Assembly (NCBI GenBank): GCA_965267405.1
Contig: OZ253954.1
Coordinates: 1,364,001-1,428,000 of the forward strand
Reading direction: 5' to 3'
Length of the DNA: 64,000 nt
DNA from: JAPPOI01 sp028818055
Lineage (GTDB): Bacteria; Pseudomonadota; Alphaproteobacteria; Rhodobacterales; Rhodobacteraceae
The notes under the pieces are model-generated. The model saw only the letters and a program-made list of their open reading frames with translations, ran no database searches and had not been told where the DNA came from. The translations under genes were made by a program, and so were the position numbers. The stretch's first letter is position 1. The number at the start of each line of letters is the position of its first letter. Shown one piece after another: positions 25,110 through 33,984 of the stretch.

Positions 25110-26909
25110 ATGAGACGGTTTTTCTGGGTAGTTGCTATTGCGCTTTGCGTGCTGAGCTTCGGCTCATTCACTGCTGTTGCGCAAACAGATCTGCGGATAT
25201 CAATTTCGCCCCCAAATGATGATCTTTCCGAAGCGATTGGTGCATCGTCGTTGCTGGCAACGGCTCACCGAGAAAAGGTGACGGATCCACAAGAACTTAT
25301 CGCATCTGCCCGTGCCGATTATGCGCGAATTCTGGCAATTCTCTACGAAGCGGGCCGATTTGGCGGAACCATCTCGATCCAAGCGGATGGAAAGGAGGTA
25401 TCTGAAATTCAGCCTCTGGCCGCACCAAAAAAGATAAACCAAATCAGAGTATTGATTGATACCGGACCCGTATATCGGTTTGCGCAAGCACGCGTTGCGC
25501 CATTGACGCCGTCAACCGAATTGCCGGAATCGTTTCAATCCGGAGCACCGGGCAGTACCACTGCAATTCGCGATGCCGCTGCAGAAGCCATCACGGATTG
25601 GCGGCAAGCCGGATTCGGCAAAGCCGAAATCATCAATCAGCGAATTGTAGCAAGGCACGACACGCGAACAATTGATGCCGATTTGACCGTGTCTACCGGT
25701 CCGAAGCTCAGTTTTGGTTCGATTACAATTTCCGGCAACAAGAATGTACGCACGCGTCGAATTGATACGATAGCAGGCTTAGAAGAAGGCGACGAATTCG
25801 ACCCTGAAGAAATCGCGCGGGCTGAACGGAGGCTGAGACGCACCGGAAGTTTTCAATCGGTTACCATTGACGAGGCCGAAGACATCGGTCCCGGCGACAC
25901 ACTTCCGCTGCACATCTCGGTCGCCGAACAAATCCCACGCCGGTTCGGTTTTGGCGCAGAAGTGAGTAACGTCGAAGGTCTTCAACTGACCGGCTTTTGG
26001 ATGCATCGGAATCTGCTCGGCGGGGCGGAAAGATTTCGAGTCGAGGGCGAGGTATCAGGTATTGGCGGCGAAACAGGCGGAACCGACTATCATCTCGACC
26101 TGAGATACGAGCGTCCAGCGACACCAAGGCCTGACGTCGACTTGTTTGCGACGCTCAGTTTCGGAAAAGACGACGAGCCCGACTACATCTCCAAATCAGG
26201 AGAGTTTGAGCTTGGCTTCACGCGTTATGCGACTGACGAGCTCGTCGTCGAATTCGGGCTGGGCTACCTGTACTCAAGAGTTGAAGACGCATTTGGCGCA
26301 GAAACCTATCGCTTGGCGCAACTTCCATTGCGAGCGACGCTTGATCGCCGGGACAACGCTTTGAACCCGTCAAAAGGTGTCTTCTTCGATGTAACAGCCG
26401 TGCCGTTTTACGGAATTGAAGGCTCGGACAGCGGTGCCCAGTTTAAGTTGGATGCACGCGGCTATCGAACGTTTCGCGAAGATCGCCCACTGACTGCAGC
26501 ACTAAGGCTTCAGTTCGGATCACTCGTAGGACCAGACCTTCTAGACAGCCCACCATTCTACCGCTTCTATTCAGGTGGCGGTGGCACGGTTCGCGGTCAG
26601 GATTATCAGTCACTTTCCGTAGACGTTGGTGGAGGGAACACCAGCGGTGGTCGCAGTTTTGCTGGCCTTTCAGCAGAGCTGCGCGCAGCCCTAACAGATG
26701 CCATCTCGGTCGTTGGATTCTATGACTACGGTTACGTTGGCGCCGAAAGTTTTCCCGATGGCAGTGGCAGCTCTCATTCCGGTGCGGGCGTTGGCCTGCG
26801 CTACAATACCGGGATCGGGCCCATCCGGCTTGATATCGCACGGCCGCTCACTGGCGATGCCGATGCATCTAACTTCTACATTTATGTTGGTATCGGGCAG
26901 GCGTTCTGA
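25110..26909 (+). CDS. tamA: TamA, outer-membrane assembly factor (Omp85 family)
   Basis: A protein of about 599 aa with a signal peptide (RRFFWVVAIALCVLSF...AVAQ), N-terminal POTRA domains (including KLSFGSITISGNKNVRTRRI) and a C-terminal 16-strand Omp85 barrel containing the lid-lock motif region YSGGGGTVRGQDYQS and the closing GPIRLDIARPL...NFYIYVGIGQAF ending in Phe. TamA works with TamB in inserting autotransporters and other outer-membrane proteins and in lipid transport. A GTG at 25059 overlaps the mscS stop (GTGA) and would add 17 residues; the ATG at 25110 gives a cleaner signal peptide. tamB follows with a TGATG overlap. Confidence 0.92.
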   Translation: MRRFFWVVAIALCVLSFGSFTAVAQTDLRISISPPNDDLSEAIGASSLLATAHREKVTDPQELIASARADYARILAILYEAGRFGGTISIQADGKEVSEIQPLAAPKKINQIRVLIDTGPVYRFAQARVAPLTPSTELPESFQSGAPGSTTAIRDAAAEAITDWRQAGFGKAEIINQRIVARHDTRTIDADLTVSTGPKLSFGSITISGNKNVRTRRIDTIAGLEEGDEFDPEEIARAERRLRRTGSFQSVTIDEAEDIGPGDTLPLHISVAEQIPRRFGFGAEVSNVEGLQLTGFWMHRNLLGGAERFRVEGEVSGIGGETGGTDYHLDLRYERPATPRPDVDLFATLSFGKDDEPDYISKSGEFELGFTRYATDELVVEFGLGYLYSRVEDAFGAETYRLAQLPLRATLDRRDNALNPSKGVFFDVTAVPFYGIEGSDSGAQFKLDARGYRTFREDRPLTAALRLQFGSLVGPDLLDSPPFYRFYSGGGGTVRGQDYQSLSVDVGGGNTSGGRSFAGLSAELRAALTDAISVVGFYDYGYVGAESFPDGSGSSHSGAGVGLRYNTGIGPIRLDIARPLTGDADASNFYIYVGIGQAF

Positions 26910-29900
26910 TGAGACGGTTCCTACTCTTCGCCATGCTTGTTTGTTTGTCGGTTCTTCCGGTCTTGGCGCAGGAGCCAACCAGTTGGTTTGACCGATTGTT
27001 TGGAGCTACCGAAGACGCCGAAGAAGACCCTGGCGGGTATCTCGAACAGCTCTTGGAAGACAACTTGTCGTCTGAAGACAGGACAGTTGAAATCACTGGC
27101 TTTGCCGGCGCGCTGTCGGGCAAGGCCACACTAGACACGTTGACCATTTCGGATCGTGAGGGTGAGTGGCTAACACTAAACGACGTTACACTTGATTGGA
27201 ACCGAGCGGCGCTCCTGCGGGGCCGCATCGAGGTCGCTGAGCTATCGGCCAAATCCATCCTGCTCCCCCGGCAGCCTCTTCCTGCCGAAAGCCAACTGCC
27301 AGCTCCTGAGGCGACAGGATTTCAACTTCCGGAATTGCCAGTATCGGTCACTATCGAGAAGCTGCTGGCCGAGCGCGTGGAGATCGGTGCTTCAGTTTAT
27401 GGCGAGCAAACTCTCGCTGCCGTATCTGGCAGCCTGGATTTGTCCGGTGGCGAAGGAAAAGCCGAGCTTCTGATTGATCGCCTTGATTATGACGGTCAGC
27501 TCAAGTTGGATGCAAGTTTTCGAAATTCGGATAACCAGCTGGATCTAAGCCTCAGTCTGAACGAAGGCGCTGATGGCGTCATGGCAAATGCACTGAACTT
27601 ACCCGGCCGGCCCTCAGTATCCTTCGACATTACTGGCAGTGGTACGCTTGATGCCTTCTCGGCAAGGATTGGATTGGCAACCGATTCCGTTCAACGACTG
27701 ACTGGAACGATTGAAACTATCCCTTCGGATGACCAATCCAGATTGAGGGTTCTCACTGATATTTCAGGCGATATCGCCCCACTATTCGCACCGGACTACA
27801 AGGCATTCTTTGGCAATCAGATATCACTTAAGTCTGAGGTTTCGATTCCCGAAATTGGCGGATTTTCCCTTGAAAGTCTGGCACTTACCTCCGAAGCGCT
27901 GGAGCTAAAGGGACAAGCCATTTTTGCCGCGGGAGGACTTCCGACATTTGTGGACCTGTCTGGTCAGATTGAAGATCGTGGAGCGGGTTCAGTGCTTTTG
28001 CCCTTGGCAGGAACACCCACCTCTGTAGATCGCGTGGATCTGAATGTTGCCTTCAACGCGGTGGAAAGTGATCAATGGTCTGGGCGCTTCCAGATTGCTG
28101 GACTGGATCGCGCCGGCTTCTCCGCCGAGGAACTGTCTTTGACAGCCACAGGCCGGATACAGTCCGGCGTGACGCGGGGCGTTACTGCCGCCCTGACGTT
28201 CGATGCCACCCGACTAAATCTGCGCGACACCGATGCGGATGAAGCGCTTGGAGAACGCGTGACAGGTGGCATGAATTTGACATGGGAAGAGACGCAACCG
28301 CTCCAGCTCTCTCAACTACGGATCGACGGGGAAACCTATTCTCTGACCGGTGAAAGCGCTCTGACTTTCAGTTCCGACGGTCCAAATGCCGTCGGTGAAG
28401 TGGAAGTGCAGATATCGGACCTGGCGGCATTCTCCGGACTTGCTGGTCGGCGGCTGGGGGGTGGGGCGCAATTCCGGTCAGATTTCGACGCATCTCCTTT
28501 CGCTGGTTTCTATGATCTTGAAGTTCAGGGCAGTACCCAGGACCTCTTCCTTTCGCTGCCAGAACTTGACCGAGTGTTGGAGGGCAGCGCCGAGATCGAG
28601 CTAGATGCTGCCCGCGACGAAAGCGGAATCTCATTTGATCTTGACCGTCTTGAGTCACCCAACGCCAAATTGACCGGAATGGCGCGGCTCCGATCCAAAG
28701 GCTCGGCTGTCTCCTTGACTGGATCGCTTTCGGACGTCGGTTTGGTCGTGCCTGAATTGACTGGCGCGGCCGTTCTGGAATTTGATGGGTCGGAAACTGA
28801 CGGAATCTGGTTCTGGAGTACAAAGGCGTCACTTCCGACTGCCCGTCTGGACGCAGAAGGCACGGCGGCAAATGTGTTTGCGGTTCCCGTAGTAAGCGCA
28901 GGCGGAACTCTGGCATCCGACGACTTGTCACTCTTTTCAGGTTTTGCTGGTCGACCGCTATCTGGATCGATCAATACACGGTTTTCCGGGGATCTGGTGG
29001 CTGACCAATCTCGCGGATCTTTGAACTTGGAAGGTACCAGTACCGGTCTGGGACTGGGCATTGCACAGTTGGATTCGTTCGTGGCCAGCGACGTCACGCA
29101 CAGTCTGGACGCAGCTTTCGCAAACGACGTGGTGACCGTTCGCAGTCTGCAACTTGTCAGTGAAGACGCGAGCATCGACTTTAATGGGCTGTTGTCGCGT
29201 ACCGCCGGAAATTTCTCCGTTTCAGGGCAACTCGCCAGTGCTTCACGCGTCCTTGTGAACGCTCCCGATGCTCCTTTAACGCTTGAAGCAGTCGGAAATC
29301 GTGCGGATGACGATTGGACAGTCAAAGCGATAGTTGAAAGCAGTTTTGCAAACGCATCATTCGATGGAACTGCCAGATCACCATTTACGTCCGATCGCGC
29401 TTTGGAAGGCAAGTTCAACGCAAGCGCCGATGATCTGAGTGTGTTTCAACTGCTTGCTGGGCGACCGATATCCGGAACAGTTGATGCAAGTGCCGAAGGG
29501 TCTTTGCAGTTGGACTTGGCGAAGTTCTCGGGCACAGCAACGTTGTTTGGCAGCGACTTGAGCACCGGCCTTGCGGAATTGGACAAGTTACTTGCCGGTA
29601 ATCTTTCGGCGGAGATAGCTGCGACCAGAAATGGCACTGCCATTTTGGTTGAGGAAGGATCGTTAACCACCAACATGGTTGCTTTGTCGGTCGAAGGTGA
29701 ACTGGGCCCGGTCGACAGTCAGGTTGCTCTGTCAGCAACACTGTCGAATGTTGGTGTTTTTGCACCGGGATTGAACGGCCCACTGACTGCCAGCGGCACA
29801 ATTCGACAAACTGACTCTGCGATGCTTGGAGTGAATATTGAAGCTGTCGGCCCCGGTGGCAGCACGGCACGGATACAAGGCTCAACCGCTTCAGATTTCA

Positions 29901-31201
29901 GTAACGTAAACCTAGACGTCAGGGGTTCAGCACCCTTGGGCCTGACCAACCGGTTCATTCTGCCGAGATCGTTAAGTGGCACTGCCAACTTTGATTTGCG
30001 CGTAGACGGCCCACCAAGGTTGGCAAGTGTTTCCGGTCGCGTCGAGGCGAACGGTGCCAGATTTGTTGACCCAGATCTTGCAATATCTTTGGATGACTTG
30101 TCGCTAACAGCAGACATTGCGCAAGGCGCGGCAAATGTTGCGGCAAGCGGCAATTTCGGTGGCGGTGGACGTGTGGAAATGTCGGGTCGTGTAGGTTTGA
30201 TAGGTTCCCTGGACAGCGACATCGCCATTGCACTGCGTTCACTCACCCTGACCGACCCAAGACTCTACCAGACCACTTTGAATGGCAATCTGAGCGTTGT
30301 TGGTCCTTTGTCTGGCGGAGCGCGGATCTCCGGTCGAATAGATTTGGGCGAGACAAATATCCGAATTCCATCAACGGGACTTGGTGGCGCAGGAGAAATC
30401 CCGGACGTCATTCACATCAACGAACCACCGCCCGTTCGTGGTACACGACGGCGCGCGGGCCTTTTGGATGCTTCGCAGAACGGCAAGGCGAGTTCTGGCC
30501 GGTCGGCCTATCCGCTTGATATATTCGTCTCCACTCCTAATCAGATTTTTGTCAGAGGCCGAGGTCTGGATAGCGAGTTTGGGGGATCACTTCGGATAAC
30601 TGGAACGACCGCGAATGTTGTTCCGATTGGTGCGTTCAATTTAATCCGCGGAAGATTGGATATTCTTGGCCGCAGGTTGGACATCGAAGACGCAACCATC
30701 TCGCTCCAAGGCTCGTTCACTCCAGTGATACGCATCGTCGCGACGACCGCAGCAGATGACGTGACTGTAAGAGTGGTTGTAAGCGGGCCTGCGACCAACC
30801 CGGACATCGGGTTTACATCGGAACCAGAACTACCCGAAGAGGAAGTGCTGGCGCGGTTACTGTTCGGGCGCGAGCTTCAGACGCTATCTCCATTTCAGGC
30901 AGCACAACTGGCATTGGCCGTGCGAACTTTGGCAGGACGAGGAGGCGAAGGCTTGGTCGGCGAGGTTCGGCGCAAAACTGGTTTGGCAGATCTTGATGTG
31001 ACGTCGGATGGAAATGGCGGCACGGCTGTCCGCGCAGGGGCCTACCTGAATGAAAACATCTATACGGATATAACAGTGGGATCGGACGGCGAAAGCGAAC
31101 TGAACCTGAATCTCGATTTGACACCTTCAGTCCGTCTGAAGGGCTCTGCCAGCAACTCTGGAGAGACAAGCATCGGAATCTTCTACGAAAAAGACTATTG
31201 A
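26909..31201 (+). CDS. tamB: TamB, translocation and assembly module (AsmA/YhdP-like)
   Basis: A 1430-aa protein with a signal anchor (RRFLLFAMLVCLSVLPVLA) and a very long series of beta-strand repeats (for example SGTVDASAEGSLQLDL, LSGTANFDLRVDG), forming the lipid-binding groove that spans the periplasm. The C-terminal DUF490 domain is clear: GAFNLIRGRLDILGRRLDIED, EPELPEEEVLARLLFGREL and the final SIGIFYEKDY. TamB is tied to the inner membrane and couples to TamA for outer-membrane protein assembly and phospholipid movement. The TGATG overlap with tamA ensures co-translation. It is of full length. Confidence 0.95.
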   Translation: MRRFLLFAMLVCLSVLPVLAQEPTSWFDRLFGATEDAEEDPGGYLEQLLEDNLSSEDRTVEITGFAGALSGKATLDTLTISDREGEWLTLNDVTLDWNRAALLRGRIEVAELSAKSILLPRQPLPAESQLPAPEATGFQLPELPVSVTIEKLLAERVEIGASVYGEQTLAAVSGSLDLSGGEGKAELLIDRLDYDGQLKLDASFRNSDNQLDLSLSLNEGADGVMANALNLPGRPSVSFDITGSGTLDAFSARIGLATDSVQRLTGTIETIPSDDQSRLRVLTDISGDIAPLFAPDYKAFFGNQISLKSEVSIPEIGGFSLESLALTSEALELKGQAIFAAGGLPTFVDLSGQIEDRGAGSVLLPLAGTPTSVDRVDLNVAFNAVESDQWSGRFQIAGLDRAGFSAEELSLTATGRIQSGVTRGVTAALTFDATRLNLRDTDADEALGERVTGGMNLTWEETQPLQLSQLRIDGETYSLTGESALTFSSDGPNAVGEVEVQISDLAAFSGLAGRRLGGGAQFRSDFDASPFAGFYDLEVQGSTQDLFLSLPELDRVLEGSAEIELDAARDESGISFDLDRLESPNAKLTGMARLRSKGSAVSLTGSLSDVGLVVPELTGAAVLEFDGSETDGIWFWSTKASLPTARLDAEGTAANVFAVPVVSAGGTLASDDLSLFSGFAGRPLSGSINTRFSGDLVADQSRGSLNLEGTSTGLGLGIAQLDSFVASDVTHSLDAAFANDVVTVRSLQLVSEDASIDFNGLLSRTAGNFSVSGQLASASRVLVNAPDAPLTLEAVGNRADDDWTVKAIVESSFANASFDGTARSPFTSDRALEGKFNASADDLSVFQLLAGRPISGTVDASAEGSLQLDLAKFSGTATLFGSDLSTGLAELDKLLAGNLSAEIAATRNGTAILVEEGSLTTNMVALSVEGELGPVDSQVALSATLSNVGVFAPGLNGPLTASGTIRQTDSAMLGVNIEAVGPGGSTARIQGSTASDFSNVNLDVRGSAPLGLTNRFILPRSLSGTANFDLRVDGPPRLASVSGRVEANGARFVDPDLAISLDDLSLTADIAQGAANVAASGNFGGGGRVEMSGRVGLIGSLDSDIAIALRSLTLTDPRLYQTTLNGNLSVVGPLSGGARISGRIDLGETNIRIPSTGLGGAGEIPDVIHINEPPPVRGTRRRAGLLDASQNGKASSGRSAYPLDIFVSTPNQIFVRGRGLDSEFGGSLRITGTTANVVPIGAFNLIRGRLDILGRRLDIEDATISLQGSFTPVIRIVATTAADDVTVRVVVSGPATNPDIGFTSEPELPEEEVLARLLFGRELQTLSPFQAAQLALAVRTLAGRGGEGLVGEVRRKTGLADLDVTSDGNGGTAVRAGAYLNENIYTDITVGSDGESELNLNLDLTPSVRLKGSASNSGETSIGIFYEKDY

Positions 31202-31289
31202 TGGCCCATCTTGGAAATGCCTCATGCCGGTGTTACATTAAGGGTGTGGGTAGTTGGAAATCCACAATGGCGTTGAACAAAGGAGGACA

Positions 31290-31355
31290 ATGTCCTGTCA
31301 TACGTCCAAGATGCAGCCAATGGTTCGGCTGCCAAGGATGACGGTCACAGAATGA
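31290..31355 (+). CDS. Candidate 21-codon leader ORF overlapping rsfS
   Basis: An ATG at 31290, three bases after AGGAGG (31281-31286), opens 21 codons that end in a TGA overlapping the rsfS ATG (ATGA at 31352). It could be a leader peptide coupling translation to rsfS. Against it, the spacing of 3 nt is short and the rsfS frame itself is open and protein-like through this stretch, so the ribosome-binding site may serve an N-terminally extended RsfS starting at CTG 31295. One of the two readings is likely an artefact. Confidence 0.3.
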   Translation: MSCHTSKMQPMVRLPRMTVTE

Positions 31356-31720
31356 CTGACCCATCCGTCGAATTGACCAGCGAAGCGCTGCTCGATCTGA
31401 TCCTTACATCGCTTGAAGACGACAAGGCCGAGGACATCGTGAAGATTGACCTCAGTGGTAAGTCTGAGATGGCTGACTATATGGTCATCGCGTCGGGACG
31501 TTCTTCCCGACAGGTGGGAGCTATCAGCCAACATCTGGTTGATACACTGAAGCAGGATCACGGACGCGCCTCGAAGGTCGAGGGCAAGGACGCCGGAGAC
31601 TGGGTGCTGATCGACACTGGCGATGTGATCGTTCACATATTCCGGCCCGAAGTTCGCGAATTCTATCAACTTGAGAAAATGTGGCTGACGCCGACGGCGG
31701 CAGCAACGTCTCAGCACTAG
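31352..31720 (+). CDS. rsfS: Ribosomal silencing factor RsfS
   Basis: A 122-aa protein of the Iojap/RsfS family, which binds ribosomal protein uL14 and blocks subunit joining in starvation. The domain starts at DLILTSLEDDKAEDIVKIDL and includes KSEMADYMVIASGRSSRQV, KVEGKDAGDWVLIDTGDVIVH and FRPEVREFYQLEKMW. The ATG at 31352 gives the shortest complete form; the frame is open upstream as LSYVQDAANGSAAKDDGHR, and CTG at 31295, 8 nt after AGGAGG, would give about 141 aa. It is followed by rlmH, a standard bacterial pair. Confidence 0.92.
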   Translation: MTDPSVELTSEALLDLILTSLEDDKAEDIVKIDLSGKSEMADYMVIASGRSSRQVGAISQHLVDTLKQDHGRASKVEGKDAGDWVLIDTGDVIVHIFRPEVREFYQLEKMWLTPTAAATSQH

Positions 31721-31728
31721 GATATCGC

Positions 31729-32196
31729 GTGAAACTTCGCATCGTTGCCGTGGGCCGATTGCGCACGGGCCCCGAGGCTGAGTTGATCTCGGACTATCTT
31801 CAGAGATGCGAACGTGCTGGCCGAAATCTCGGCTTTAGTTCGGTATCTGTCGAAGAGGTCGAGGCGCGAAAAAGCGGTACAGCAGCAGAGGCGCCTCTTC
31901 TTCTGAAAGCCATTGGACAGGGCGCGAAGATCTGTGCGCTGGACGAGCGTGGGCAGATCATGTCGTCCCCCGACTTTGCGAAGCTTTTGGAGAACTGGCG
32001 CGACCAAGGCCACAGCGAAGCTGTATTCGTCATTGGCGGTGCCGATGGTTTGTCACGGGACATCAAGCAGGCGGCAGACAAGACGCTGAGTCTCGGTAAA
32101 ATGGTTTGGCCGCATATGTTGGCGCGTGTGATGCTTTCCGAACAGCTTTACCGAGCCGTTTCGATCTTATCGGGCAGCCCGTATCATCGGACCTAA
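31729..32196 (+). CDS. rlmH: 23S rRNA (pseudouridine1915-N3)-methyltransferase
   Basis: A 155-aa SPOUT-class methyltransferase that modifies pseudouridine 1915 in helix 69 of 23S rRNA on assembled ribosomes. It starts KLRIVAVGRLRTGPE, and the knotted SAM site is built from FVIGGADGLSRD and LSLGKMVWPHMLARVMLSEQLYRAVSILSGSPYHR, nearly invariant in the family. The GTG at 31729, after AGGA, is chosen; longer frames begin inside rsfS. It ends 3 nt before the convergent pgm gene. Confidence 0.96.
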   Translation: MKLRIVAVGRLRTGPEAELISDYLQRCERAGRNLGFSSVSVEEVEARKSGTAAEAPLLLKAIGQGAKICALDERGQIMSSPDFAKLLENWRDQGHSEAVFVIGGADGLSRDIKQAADKTLSLGKMVWPHMLARVMLSEQLYRAVSILSGSPYHRT

Positions 32197-32199
32197 AGC

Positions 32200-33831
32200 C
32201 TAGGTGACAACATCCGGTCTGCTGCGTCCGGTAATCTCGCGAATGTGCGCGATATCTTCGGCCGTTTTTGTAATGTCGGCCAACGCACTTTGGACATCGT
32301 CATTCAGCTTGTCCGGGTCACTTACGTAGGCTTCAAGATAAACCCGCAGCGTCGCACCAACTGTGCCAGTTCCGGAAAGACGGAATACAACGCGAGAACC
32401 ACTTTCGAATCCAATCCTGATACCCTGTTGCTCCGATCGCGAACCATCGATCGGATCGTCATAGGCAAATTCGTCCGCAAACGAGACCCGGCCTGCCGGA
32501 AAAGACTTGCCGGGCAGCTCTTCCAACATATCGCGCAAACGATTCATCAATGACTCTGCCGCGTCGCTTGGAACGGCTTCATAGTCGTGACGAGAGTAAT
32601 AGTTTCGCCCGTAACTCGCCCAATGTTGAGACAACAGCTGAGCAACTGAGCTCCGAGTGACTGCAAGTATGTTCAGCCAAAGCAGCACGGCCCAGAGCCC
32701 ATCCTTCTCGCGAATATGGTTGCTGCTGGTTCCGGCGCTTTCTTCTCCACACAGCGTTAGCCGACCGGCATCCAATAAGTTGCCAAAGAATTTCCAACCT
32801 GTGGGAGTTTCAAAACATTCGATGCCTTTGGTATCCGCCACGCGATCCACCGCACCAGACGTCGGCATCGATCGCGCGACACCCACAAGCCCATCCGAGT
32901 ATCCCGGCACCAGATGTGCATTTGCCGCAAGAACCGCCAGACTGTCGGATGGCGTCACATAGATGCCCTTACCGAGGATCATGTTGCGGTCTCCGTCGCC
33001 ATCAGATGCAGCAGCAAAATCAGGCGCGTCAGCGCCCATCACAAGATCAACAAGCGGCTTTGCCCAGATCGGATTTGGGTCCGGATGGCCACCACCGAAA
33101 TCTGGCAATGGCGTCCCATTCACAACTGTTCCGCTTTGTGCACCTAGCCTGCGTTCGAGAATTTCCTTGGCATAAGGTCCCGTGACCGCATGCATTGCGT
33201 CAAACCGGGCAGTGAAACCGGAAGCAAACAGACCTTCGATAGCTTTGAAGTCGAAAATCTCTTCCATCAGCTCCGCATAATCAGCAACCGGATCGATGAC
33301 TTGGATCACCATGCCGCCCATTTCAGAAGAGCCAATTTCAGAAAGGTCTGCGTCTTAGGCATCGGCGATGAAGTACTCACTTATGACACTTGTCTCGGCA
33401 AATATTTTTTCCGTCAGATCCTCCGGTGCCGGGCCTCCGTTAGACACGTTGAATTTCAGGCCAAAGTCTTCTTCGATACCACCCGGATTGTGACTTGCCG
33501 ACATGACAAACCCACCGTCCGCCCCACATTTGCGGATCAGGTGTGATGCGGCCGGCGTGGACAGCAAAGCGTTTTGACCCACAATCATCTTCGCAACGCC
33601 GTTTGCGGCGGCCATTTTGAGAATTGTTTGAGCTGCTTCTTGGGTAAAGTACCGACCGTCTCCACCCAGCACGAAAGTCTTTCCGGTTGGATCGTCGATA
33701 CTGTTGAAAATTGCCTGAACAAAGTTCTCCAGGAAATCCGCCCGCATGAAATCACGCGTCTTCTTTCGAAGTCCGGATGTTCCGGGTTTCTGGCCCTCAA
33801 AAGGACGGGTCTTGCGCGTTATCGAGTTCAC
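32200..33831 (-). pseudogene. pgm: Phosphoglucomutase gene interrupted by one in-frame TAA
   Basis: Two open segments in the same frame together encode a full-length alpha-D-phosphoglucomutase (about 543 codons). The first (33831 to 33355) has EGQKPGTSGLRKKTRDF and the catalytic serine loop MSASHNPGG; the second (33354 to 32200) has the metal loop DGDGDRN, GEESAGTSSNHIREKDG and the phosphate-binding C-terminal end RLSGTGTVGATLRVYLEAY. Only the TAA at 33357-33355 (codon 159) breaks the frame; reading continues as DADLSEIGSSEMGGMVIQVID with no shift. Thus it is a recent nonsense mutation, a sequencing error, or a readthrough site. The start is GTG at 33831. Pgm interconverts glucose-1- and glucose-6-phosphate for polysaccharide and LPS precursors. 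Confidence 0.9.
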
Positions 33832-33864
33832 GAAAACTCAAACCACCAATCTGATCCGGTGTAT

Positions 33865-33880
33865 TGACAGGTACCTGTCA
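33865..33880. promoter_or_regulatory. Perfect 16-bp palindrome upstream of pgm
   Basis: TGACAGGTACCTGTCA is a perfect palindrome 34-49 nt upstream of the pgm start and between pgm and the glpK stop, on the same strand. Such a site is typical of a dimeric repressor or activator operator. The cognate regulator is not identifiable from the window. Confidence 0.55.
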
Positions 33881-33984
33881 CACGAAACTTCACTTACCAT
33901 TAACATTGGCCGACAGAGCAATCACAAAGGTGGTTTACATGCAAGCTGTGGCGGTTTCGCTTCAAACCCTTCGTCTGAAAATCC

